Shown: positions 10,301 through 22,300 of the stretch, piece by piece
How positions within the stretch are numbered: position 1 is the stretch's first letter
How the letters are laid out: each line of letters begins with the position of its first letter
Assembly (NCBI GenBank): GCA_037447655.1
Contig: JBBHKE010000832.1
Coordinates: forward strand, 64,001-88,781
Length of the DNA stretch: 24,781 nt
Direction: 5' to 3'
From: Zygnema cylindricum
Taxonomy: Eukaryota; Streptophyta; Zygnematophyceae; Zygnematales; Zygnemataceae
Program-made: the position numbers and the translations under genes
The notes under the pieces: generated by a model
What the model was told of the DNA's origin: nothing
Seen by the model: only the letters and a program-made list of their open reading frames with translations
Databases searched by the model: none

Positions 10301-13300
10301 AAATACCTTCACTACTAAAAAAAAATATGGGACGATTATCGGCGATTATTGCTGTACCGACAACCTTAGGGATAAAAATCGAGCTTGGAACTCCTCGGTA
10401 TCACGATACATCAGAACCGCGATATATCGACTTCGGTTTGGATCGCTACACAACAACAGTATCAAAGCCCTTCTACAGTCTCTCAAATGCCCTCACAAAG
10501 TCTCCCAAAACCAGTCTCCCAAAACCCCTCGTGAAGTCCTTCAAAACCCTTGGCCAACCCTTCAAAACCCTTCTCTCCCTGTACCTGGCGGTTCTCCTGC
10601 GCGTGCATGAGCATGGCGGCACTCTGGTCGAGTTCATGCTGCATCATGGCTAGAGCCTCTTCGCGAGCCTCCATGCTGCGCCGCAGCGACTCCGCCTCTT
10701 CCTCCAACTCCCGGTTCCGCTGACCCACCTGCCTCAGAGCCTGCCGAAGAGTATTTACACTCAATAAGTAACCAACAAATATTATGAATAAACCTATGGT
10801 TAGACCTATATTTGAACCTATATTAGGACTTGGGGTTGAGTTGACACACCTGCTGCAGAGCCTGCCAAAGTGTATACACTCAATTAGTAACACACAATTA
10901 TTATAAATGAACCTATATTTAGACTTATAGTTGGACCTATATTCGAACCTATATTAGCAGTCGCGGTTGCACTGACCCACCTGCTGAAGAGCCTTCGAAC
11001 GTGCACTTAGACTCAATTAGTAACAAACAATTATTATAAATAAGCTTATTTTTAGACCTACAAAACTCCCTCGTCCTCCAACTCACAATCGCGATACACC
11101 ACCTGGCAAAGAGCAATTGTTTACACTAAATTAACAAATAATACTTATTATAAATAAAGATATATTTAAACCTATAAGACTTATAATAGCACTCAAAATT
11201 GCCTTGCACCACCTGGCAAAGAGCCTGCAAATTTTATTTAAACTCAAATAATAATAAACGCTTACATATTATTTAAGACTTAATAACAATATACACGAAA
11301 ACACACTCCCTCTAAGGGTTTTACCCTGAGTGCGCTTAATTATTACAAATAAGACCAATATTTAAACCTACAAAACTCAAAATAGGTTTACAGACCATAT
11401 GGCAAAACCACATTGCGCAGTTTGATTATTTATAAACGATTACAAACCTTAACATACAATTAAAGTTAACAATTTACACCTCCCGCTTAACACGAAAGAC
11501 CGAAAAGTTTCACAAAAAAATACTTTCTTAATAGTAGCAAAGAGCTTTCGGAGAATATATGTTTCCAGCTTGATTTAAGACATAAAAATTCACAAAAGAA
11601 GATATTTTTAACAGTCGCAAAATAGTTCTCACTCTCCTTCTATTTTGTATCCCTGCAAGAATGCCCTACATTTGTTCCCTCAGTTCTGTCAAGGAAAATT
11701 TAAGCGGACAGGTTAAAAGCTTACCTGTTCAGCCCTTTGGGCTCTCAAATTGGAAGTGAGTTCCTTCCTAAGTTCCTCCAAAAGAGACTGTTTGGCCTCC
11801 AGCTCCTCCTGAAGAAGTGCCTCTCTCTCTCGGACCTGGTTTAGCTCCTGAAATAAAAACAAATGGGAAAAAACTTCGTAAACATAAGCTCAATGCACTT
11901 TCATTCACTGCCTATCAATTTCAAGTGAAGTTCCTTGACTAGAATAGAGAAATCCGTTCCTTCCCATACTGCATGTTCCGCTGTGAAGGAAGGACTGGGA
12001 AGATAATAAAACGTAGAAGACAATAAAACGTACTTCTACAGTCTCCTATTAAAAAAAAAAAAGAGAGAGAAAATGCTGACGCACTCCGTCCTGTTGTTAC
12101 GAAGAGACAGCCAAGCCATCCTTGTTACTGCAAAAACCAAACACCTGAAACTGCGTTCACGATACAAAATCAATACCCAAAAAAGACAATACCTCACAAA
12201 GGTAATACCTGTTTGTATTTTGATGCAACTTGAAGCGCATTCGCACTACTTCTGGTATCGTTCCGAATGTCCATCAAAAGGGCATCTCTTGATTTCAACT
12301 CTTCCTCCAGGGCTGACACCTGTCCTGACAACTGTCCAATCTGTTTCTGGGCGCTCTCCAATTCCTAAACACAGCGAGAAGAGAAGGGAGGGAAGTTAAT
12401 CTTATGAGCCTTCAGTGCCTACCCTCTTCGGATTGACTTTTTTGTGACAAATAAACACTTCACAAGCTCACAATGATAAACATACATAAAAAAAATAAAA
12501 AAATGGAAGTTCCTCCAGGTGGGCGTTTTTTGACTTCCAACAAAAACACTCCAAGTATCATAAACTAAAAACATACAATTATAGCAAAACTACACCGCTC
12601 ATCGTTATTAGTGTTAATAACACTAATTCGGTCGCGACTTTTTCTGGCCAAAAATCACAAAAATAGAGTTAACAACATTATTTAAGGACGTGGAGTACAA
12701 TCTGCCACGTCTCCTTGCACTAAATTAGTATTATTAATTGTATGGCTACTTGTACAAAAAATATTTGTGTTTCATTATAAGTTCTCTACACGTGAAGTTA
12801 CAGTGTCCAATATTCCCATTGTTGAACAAATTTGGAGTTTTGGCATCATTTGCGTCTTCACGAAGCAAATTTTTTGCAAGATCAGCTTCCAAATCGTGCC
12901 AGTCTTGCCTCATGTTGACGTGGGTGAATCCTAAAATATGATGTAACTGCATTTATACGTGCATACGTATACATGGGTACATGCGTGAGCATGCATTTGT
13001 GCATTTTGTGCTCTCTTCCTTCTTACGTCCCTCTTTTCTGTCCTTTTGCCCCTCTTGTCCGTTCTCACTCCCTCGCTTTCCTGTGCCCTCTACTCCCTTT
13101 TCTGTGGCTTCTACCTCCTCCTTCCTCCCTCCACCCCAGGTCGAGATAGAAGAAAGGAGTCACTGGGTAGCGACTGGGAAGAGGGGTTAGTGAGTTACGC
13201 AAAATTGGGCTAGCGGACGACGGGGAAACAGAAAATCAATGGTTACTGAGAAAGAGAAAATAAGAAGGAACAAGGAGGTGGGCAGAGTCCTGTATCCTCC

Positions 13301-16300
13301 TCCGCTTTCTCCATCTTCCTCTCCCTTTCACCTTTTCTTTTTCCTTCTCCTTTTTAAACGCGGGATATTGAAAAAGACATCTAATGTGTTTTTTTTAAGT
13401 ATTCAGTGATTGGCAGGGTTGATAATGTTTGGCCATTCTACAGCGAGAAAAACTTTTTTTCTGCAGTTTTACCATTCATAAATTCCGATAGCAACTAAAA
13501 ACACTTTTTTGGAGGTTCATAAAGTAATATTTTGTTATTTTTGCATCGTTGGGATCCAAGCTCATTTGTCTTCAAGAAATCTCCGGTTTTTCCCAGAAAA
13601 GAGGTAATTTAACCACATTTATTTTTCAGTTTTACAAATTCAAACTTAGGCTAATTCAGGCTCCACGTTGAGCAGTCGAATAAACTCCAAACTGGCCAGC
13701 ATTTTATCTGTTAGAAGCGTCTGCGTGTCTAATTGAACCTCATTGATTTTCATATGCTTTTACCAATATTTGAACCTTTGGTGTCAAATGAAAAACCGGC
13801 AATCTTCACAGAAATTCGGATTTCTGCATGCAGGTCTCCTGTTAAACATCAAAGTTGACAAGTTAAAAATCTGAAAGCATTTCCACCTGGCGAGTCTGCG
13901 CGGCTGCCAGCAGCATTTGCGCATTCCGAACGGTTTCCTCTCTCATGGCATCACTCTCTCCTGTTCACCATCTTTTCCAAGCCCACCACTTAAACATGAG
14001 TATGTTTTTATTGCAGGAGTCTGGCGCAAGAGGGCAGATCAGAGTCGAGAGAGAGGGAGATAGAGAGCGAGAGCAGAAGAGGAACAAAGGGAGAAACTCA
14101 TTGATTGAGTGTGCATATCATTGCCAATCCACGGTCTTCAGCACTACGGCGTAAACCGGTTAGCACTACTAGGATTGGCAGCCATTACAGTAGAGAGGGG
14201 GAAGGAGAAGAGAGGTGGGGAAAGAGAGCAGGAGAGTACAGAGGGAGGGAAGTACGGAGTGAGTACACACAGCACTGAGTATCGGTATCACATTTTGTCT
14301 GCTTTGCCTTTTTTTTTGGTTTTTACCAGACACATTTGCTTTTGAAAGCCTCACCTTTAACATTGCCAGCTCAGTAGAAAGATCACGAACTTTTCCTTCG
14401 GCTGCCCGAAGAGCTTGTTCCCTTTGAGCTGCTGATTTCAAAGCTCCTGAAGACGCTTCAATTTCTCCTCTCAGGACCTGTTTGTCAACATCTGATCGTT
14501 TCTCTAAATTTTCAATTGTTTGTCTTGCCTCTTGTAACGACTGTAGGAAAAGAAAAAACAAGAGGTAAAAGACACTTTCAGAAAAGGATTTTAAAAACAT
14601 AAAACAAGTCCAAAAGGACAAACAGGAGGGGGAAAAGACAAGGTCAGATAGGGTACACCCGACTATTAGACACGTCTTTTTTGCGGAATCCTATTCCATC
14701 CACACTACTTCGATTCGTACATGCTTGCAATGTTGACCAGTGTAACCTTCTGACAACAACCTTCAAATCAAGCAGAAAAAAGCTTCATTTTCTTCCAGAA
14801 AAAAATTAGCAACCTCAATGCCCTCACTTTAGAAGTTGCATCGAGCATTTTTCGAGTTTTTGTGGCCTCCTCTCGAGTGCTTTCAATCAGCTGATCTTTC
14901 TGAGTAATTTCCGAAGCTAGCTGCTCCAACCGAGCTTTCGTCTCTTCTGCCTCCTGTCGAGCCTCGGCCAAGTCCTGAAAAACCAAATCCAAGCTTTAAC
15001 ATAGGGCCGTTATGAAACCACAGTTTTCCTCCTTCCCTCCCTCCCGCTCAAGTCCCGCCTTCCCTTCTCCCCTCTCCTCTCCTCCCCTTCCCATCTCCCC
15101 TCTCCCTCCCCTTCCCAATTCCTCTTCCTCCTCCCCTGAGTCTCTCTCACTCTCTCTCTCTCGCATGTCAGGATCCTCCGACCATGATATCTTTGAACAA
15201 AGTCTGTGTAATGAATATTACAGGTGAAAATGAAAATAATGCTTCATACAAAGCTTAATAACAGTATTGACTGTCTCTCTCTCTCTCACTCTCACCACAC
15301 CTATCCCTCTCCTCACCTGTTCTCTCATCACTACACATATGACTGTGACCTTGCATTTAGATGATGGAAATAAATATTAAAAACCTCTGTACTCCGGAAA
15401 CACACCTTGATGATAGACAACGGACGACTTAATGGAGAATGCACTAGAATTAACTTAGGTAAACAGCAAAAGATAGACTCACATGCAGAATAGTTTCATG
15501 ATTATACAAAAATATCTGTGCCAAATGGGCCTGGAAACAAACCTTGTAAAAGCAATCAACAAAAAACAAAACAGCATACCATTTGCAGCTGAATTTGCTG
15601 CTCTCGTATTCGCGACGTATTCTGTTGTTCTTTTGAAAGAAGATCCCCTGTCTGTTCCAACTGTTCTTCCATTCGGAGAGTTCTGTCTCTTGCGGCTACC
15701 ATGGCCTGTAAAAACATCCCTTGAAAAGCCTTCAGTAACATTCAAGCGATTTTTCACCTTACAACTTGTAGTATCTATAAACTATATCCACACTAAGATC
15801 CATTGCTTTCGACTTAGAATGTACAATTATCAAGTGTTTTCCACTTCTCTGAATAACCAGCAAACCCCAAAGAAAACCCAGAACACCTAAATACAAAGTA
15901 GCAAAAGGAAAAAAAAAACTGGCATGCATCCAAACTTTCCTCCTAAAAAAAGCACGACTGTTGGAAGAAGTTTAAACACAAGATGTGCGTAGAAGGTAAG
16001 AAGTTTGTTTAAAAAAAAGAGGAAAAAAACAGTTAAATAAACAAAATTTACAGAATACGGAAAAAATGGAGAGACAGAGACAGAAGACAAATTGAGAGAG
16101 GGAGAAATTGATAAGGCGAGAGAGGGGGAGACAGAGAGAGAAGGGGGGAGAGGGGAGAGGGAGGGAGGAGAGAGGGACAGAGAGAGAGAGGCACAGGGAG
16201 AGAGAGAGAGTCTCAATTCACCTTGGCCGCCTGCTGGAGGGCGCTTGAAGACAGCACTGCCTCCTGCTGCAACTGCTGCAGCAGATTGTCCCTTTGAGCC

Positions 16301-19300
16301 ATGCCCTCCTCCAGCGTCTGCATTCCACTTAAAAGCTCCGCTTCCCTCATCTTTGCTGCGTCTATTTCCTGCCAAACCAAACAAGCCCAGCAAAGACGGC
16401 CCAAGAAAAGCTCCTGGATGTTAGAATTCTTGTCACTGGCAATGGCTGTCAGTTTATAATGGGTTCTTAACGAATGCCCATTTATGATAAACGGGCGCAG
16501 AAAGACTCCTGAATGTCAAAATTTACCATCACTTGCGATGGCTGTCGATTTATAATGTATGGATGATTCTTAAAGAATGCCATTTATGATGAATTTGGAG
16601 TCATACTCGATGCAAGTACATAATTAATACCCAAATAGCTAACACCAGCTCATCAATTACAAGAGGAAGAAAGAACAATTGAGACAGGTCACAAACTGGC
16701 CTGTTTAACACTACACCATCAACAACTTCAATGTTTCTTCCAATGACAAGTACTTAATGCTCGGTACAAGCGCCCATCTCACTAATTACGATGTGATTTC
16801 ATCTGTTGGTTCACCGTGTCTTGTACAACACCCTCTGATGAGGATGGTAAACGAAAACTCTCCAGCATATATTCTTCCACCCCTTGAACTTTCCCCCTTT
16901 CCCCTTTCCGGCCATTTCAACTATTCCCTTTCTTCGCCTACCCATCCCGTAAACTCGGCCTGGTTTAGGATATAACCGTACTGATGTACAACTGACAGCT
17001 CTTTTGCAATTGAGTTACAACTTCTTGTCACTGTTGGAACAATTTAAGTTTGGTTCAAACAATGTTAAATTTGACACAGTCATAGTGCAGGTCAAAGAGT
17101 GGTTCATAGTTAGGCACATGGCCGCCTGTGACAATTGCCGACCCAGAGGCGAAAAAAAAAACCCAAGATTTTATTATGTTGTTATAAACTACCTCCGAAG
17201 CAGAATCGGATATAGGTTGTCTTGGTCCCAAACTGGCCCATTGTAGAGTACGGACTCTTACAATTGAAATGACCCATATAAATTGTCATCCAATGAGTCG
17301 TTAGTGAGGCAATTTGCCGATCATTTAACGCGCAAAAAAGCCCACCTAAGATTTCATTCACTAAATTTTTTACAGTTTCAAACCGTTTAAATTTGCCAAG
17401 GCCGAAAACAAAACAGAATTGAACCGAACTATCCTGTTGAAGTTCAAACCTAGATCATCAAGTCCAGAAAGCGCCAACAAATTAAAATTAACCGGATCAT
17501 GTGCCCCAAATTTCCATGTGTTTAACCATTTTAAAAAGAGATATCGTTGTTTCCTTCACCTCTAGTAGTGCTGACTTCTCTTCCTGCCATATTGCGGCCT
17601 CTTCTCGCAGAACTTGGGCATCAGCTGCCGCCTTCTGAGCCTCCTTCAATTTCTGCCAAAACATCACATACCAAGAAAGATCAAATTGAATGAAAACAAA
17701 GGTTATCCAAATCAGCAATAAAGGCATGGAAGCAGGTCCGATTTCTTTAGAAGCCTTCGAAGACCTGACGCAATTTGGGTTTACTTTACGTTGTTCCAGG
17801 TTCTCCCTAGGAGGATCAGCATCTTCCATAGGTTTTGCAGAGTCAGTTTATGCACACATAAAATGAAAACCGTCATTCTCATTTACACACTTGCTTTGGG
17901 ACGAATATTTGGGTATGTCAATATCCAATTTTACAGACTGATATCTTCGAGTACAATTGGATATAAAGCACATTGTATCCAACCAGTATCAAGTGCACCA
18001 ACCTCTCCACCCCCGCCCCCTATCCCTTGTACGGCCCCAATTGCACCTCATACACTCCCCTTCTTTACACAAAAACTTCGAAAACTCATACAAGCTCACT
18101 CAAATATTCACAGATTTTCCACAGTTTTTGAATAAAGAAGCAATTAAAATGTGAGTTACAAATAGCAATCTACATCATCAACATCAATGGAAGCTTGACA
18201 AACCTTGCATTATGTCTAACAAACCGATGAAGATCATGGCGTCCATTATAATCACTACGGATGGCACTTAAATAAGTCAATTTGATGGTGTTGTGGGTAA
18301 AATCAAGAAACCCATAATGTGGAAACGTTGATTAAAACTGTTTGGGATTGCATCGTAAATCATGCAATTAAACTAACCAACAATATTACAATAAATCACA
18401 AGGAATTGTGTATTAAAGTATGTTGGAGAGTCCTATACCCAAAGATGATTCGAGCAATGACAGCAATGCTTGGAGATTAGACATGGAGGGTATTGTTGAA
18501 ATGGCGATGACCTGCTTTACTGAAAATCCGATAAGATCCCAGCTTCTACAATATAGATATGGAAGGTAAAAAGGGTGAATGAGTAGGCACTTATTCTACT
18601 CATTTCTGAAGTGGAATTTTTTATTCTCAAAAGTATAGATGTTGTTGTACACAAAATCAATACCTGGATAGTAATATGATTCACCAAACATACACTCAAC
18701 TAGTTGTGCTAGTTCTTGCGATAAGACAGTGTTTGGTCAACTACTACATTTCCAAGTTGTGAAAGATAATGGAGACGGATGGCATTTGCAGCCCATTGCA
18801 CAAGTAACCCCCATTCCCCATAGACCTGCTCTGAAAATTCCTAAACTTGCCAATCCCCTTAGTAAATTTCCTCCACAAATATCAGCAAGCAATACACAAG
18901 TACCTAACAGAATTTGCTACTAATAAATCCTGTCCAAAAGCAACTCCACTACCTGGACATTATAGTCAATTATAGTCGATTATGATGGTAATCAGTTGAC
19001 CAAAAGTACCTGGTACACTTGCTGATAATCGACCTGAAGCTGATGCAGTCTCTGCTCTCCTCCTGTACGCTCCCTCTGCAGCCCTTGCACCATCACTTGC
19101 AACTTTCGAACGCGCTCCTCCGCTTCCCGCAGAGCCTGACCCTGCGCATGGGACTGGACAACTCTTCAAACAGAGCCTATGAAGAAGAACATTATTTTGG
19201 TAAAGAACTCTTTAGCAAAGTCCATGACGCCCATGTAGAAAAGTTATGTTGGTGGACAACTCTTTAACAGAGTCCATGATGCCTATGTAGAAGAATATTA

Positions 19301-22300
19301 TTTTGGTAGACCGCTCTTTAACAGAGTCCATGATGCCTACATATAAGGATTTTTCTGGATATAATTATTAGGATTTAGGTTGAACTTTGTGCACCATTGT
19401 AGGATTTTGACATGGGACTGGGCAACACTTCAACAGAGTCCACGATGCATATGTAGAAGAATACTATTTTGAATAGCATTAGGCTTTAGGTTTTTCACAC
19501 GGGACTTCACCACCTGTGTACCCTTTTAGGCTTTTAACGTCGGACTGGGCTACTCTTTATGACGCATATGTAGGAGAATCTTATTTTGGATTGCATTATT
19601 AGGATTTGGGCTCATTACACGGGACTTAACCAACTTCAGTACCATTTTAGGCTTTTAACATGGGACTAGATTACTCTTCAGTAGAGTCCATTGCTTGGCA
19701 TATATGAATAATCACAAACTCGAGCACCATTTTTAGGCTTTTCACATAAGACTGATTGAAGTATCCATGGGGCCTATGTGAAATGAATATTGATTTGCGA
19801 GCTTGCAGTAAGCGATAAACTGCAAATCAAGAAGTCACTGACGTGAATGAATACTAACATAAAAACCAGTTTTTGGATTTTAAAGGTGAAAGTAACTAGA
19901 GTAAGAAAGTAAAGTGCTGTATTTCACAACCAAGTAACGGAACCTGGGAAATTCATGATATAAAGAATATCCGCAGCTGACAATCTTGTGAGTTTTCAGT
20001 TCTAGTCGCTAAATTAAACAGACAAACCAAGAAAGTTTCATCTAGCGAACATTTTCCAGACAGGTCATAATGGAACTTATAGAAAACAAAAAGATATTCC
20101 TATTCTGTTTCACATCAGTTCAAACGAATAAAAGCACTGAGTGATGCAAGATGTTGCTTGCTACTATCTTCTGAATATATAGCATATTTTTCCCAAACCA
20201 ATTCTCCTCCACTGCAGCTGTAAATACAACATCGATAAAGTTCGTTCAGTTTTTCGACTCGGAAAAATATATTTGCAGAGCCACCTTTACTTCAGAAAGG
20301 AGACGTTAAAAAAAAAGCCCATGGACAATACCTCCTCAGTAGACGGAGCAGCTTTGAGTATTGACTCTATTTGTCGTGTCGAATGCCCAAGATCCTGGTG
20401 CCCAACAGCCAAAAAAAATCTCAATTACTTTTCAAGTGCTTCTTCTGATCTTACACATTAATTTCGACTTTATTTGTTCAGCTGACCCCAAAAGCACCAC
20501 TTTTATTGGGTTTCCACTCTTGTCCCTTGGTTCTTTATACTCTAGATTTCACAACAAGTTGCTAACCAGAATGTACAAAAGAAAAATCCAATGTGCAATG
20601 TTCTAGTGCAAATTGCCCTCCATGACTTATGCATATCACCTGTTCTAAACCTCTTCATAATTTCCATTCCATCAATGTGAATGTAACTACTTTTATTCAT
20701 ACATTCTACGGGCCTCAACAATTAGCCACAACTCCACGAAGTACGCTTCCCTGTAGTTCACATTATGACACATCAATTAAAGCCTGTCCATAGAAATTGG
20801 CGTTCGAGTCTGAAAACCCCATGGGATATACACCTGATAAATCGTACTGAAGGCAATAATTAGGCAAGTTTGCTTTAGCAAATCGCATTGACTTAGTAAC
20901 ATTTATAAGGCCCAAGTGTAGACTGAAAATGCCTATGTTTCAATCTTGTCGCAAACCAATCCATACACAAAAACAGAAGAATAAGCTATTGCATATGCCA
21001 GAAAAAAATTTACTTGTGGACTACTGACTCTGCTCTCTACTTAAAATAGGAAATGAGAAGGAAAGTTAAGACATCACAAAAAGGGTTTCTGCGTAAATCA
21101 AAAGAAGTATTCTAAACTTGAAAGTAGAAAAGTAAAGCAGAAAATCTAATGAGGAATCCCTCAAAATGTAAAACTTGTAGATTCTGGTGTCAAACATCTG
21201 TTCCTCAATAACCCGGCAGAGCAGTAATAACAACTACATCAAGAACTACCTTAACAGCCTTAAAAAGGATGGAATCTGAATTGCTAGTCAAAGAAATTCT
21301 GGACAAAACAAGAAAGCGGAAGGACCTACAATGGATCAGCGCTAAACTGAGCTTCATCTAAAAGGGTTATACAACGTGACAATTCTATGAAAATGAAAAC
21401 ATATGCCTTCCACAGCATGTGACCTTCCGTGCCCTGACTGAGCATTCATAAAAGATAAGGAATGTTGTGACGTGTCTGAAAGATAACATAGATAAAATGA
21501 TTTTGAGGTTAGAAGAAAACTTGTCTGGCAACAAATGTTCAGTATGCGGGGTTATTTTCTTGAGACAGCTTTGGACAATAAATGGGCAACAAATAAAATT
21601 CAAGACTTTATCAATACTGGAGAACCCGACGGGCCCAAGGGCACAACTGCATATGAAAAACTTCAAATTGAGAAACATTGTATTGTGTTCTAAGCTTTTT
21701 AAAGCAACCTAAACAATGGTAAAATGCCTATTTATCTGTTGCTTAGCATAGTGGCTAACCTTCCTTCTTGTCGTGATGTCTGTCTCCAGCTGGCTCACCC
21801 CTTTTGACAGGGACGACAACAAGCTCCGAGCTTTTTCATATGCGTTACCCCATGGTACTTCTCCTCGTGTTGCATCCTCGGAGAAGAAACTTTCATCTGC
21901 CTCGTCATCTCCTGCCTTTTTTGCTGAGCTTTGGTTGACAGTAATATCTGCTCCTTGTTGCACGGACTGCACTGATCTGTAAGAGCAGAAAAAACTCATA
22001 AACTGAACTTGGTACACATCTAAATTTACAAGCCTACCTGCTACAATGTCAACTGTGTGCAACCACTAAACTTCCCAACGCTACTAGTGTTCGATATTTT
22101 TCGGGCACTTAAAAAGTACTTTTTCTTATCACACAATTTTCCGATTTTCAATCACAACATCACTATCCAAAGGTGGGACCTTTACCTTTTTGTGGCTCCC
22201 CCAAGAAGAGAAATTCAACAGTCAACGATAAAGTTAAAGACATGTGGGTGCCAATGTCTAAGACAACTAGCGATGGGCAGTGTGGTGTAAGCTCCACAAA

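Noticed and set aside
12746-12952. Open frame on the minus strand containing HDLEADLAKNLLREDAND, considered as an exon of the coiled-coil gene
   Set aside because: It has a plausible acceptor (ATTTTAG) but no good in-phase donor, and it does not follow the repeat pattern. It follows a CACCG-type transposon end and may be part of that insertion.
15887-16424. Long frames on both strands through the (GA)n tract and exon 7
   Set aside because: Ser/Leu/Pro or Arg/Glu/Gly runs come from the microsatellite; the overlapping exon-7 frame is the real one.
21235-21275. 9-bp microexon (acceptor TTTTTAAG, donor AAG/GTAGTT) in the intron between exons 3 and 4
   Set aside because: Phase 0 and borders fit, but nine bases are too few to support without transcript data.
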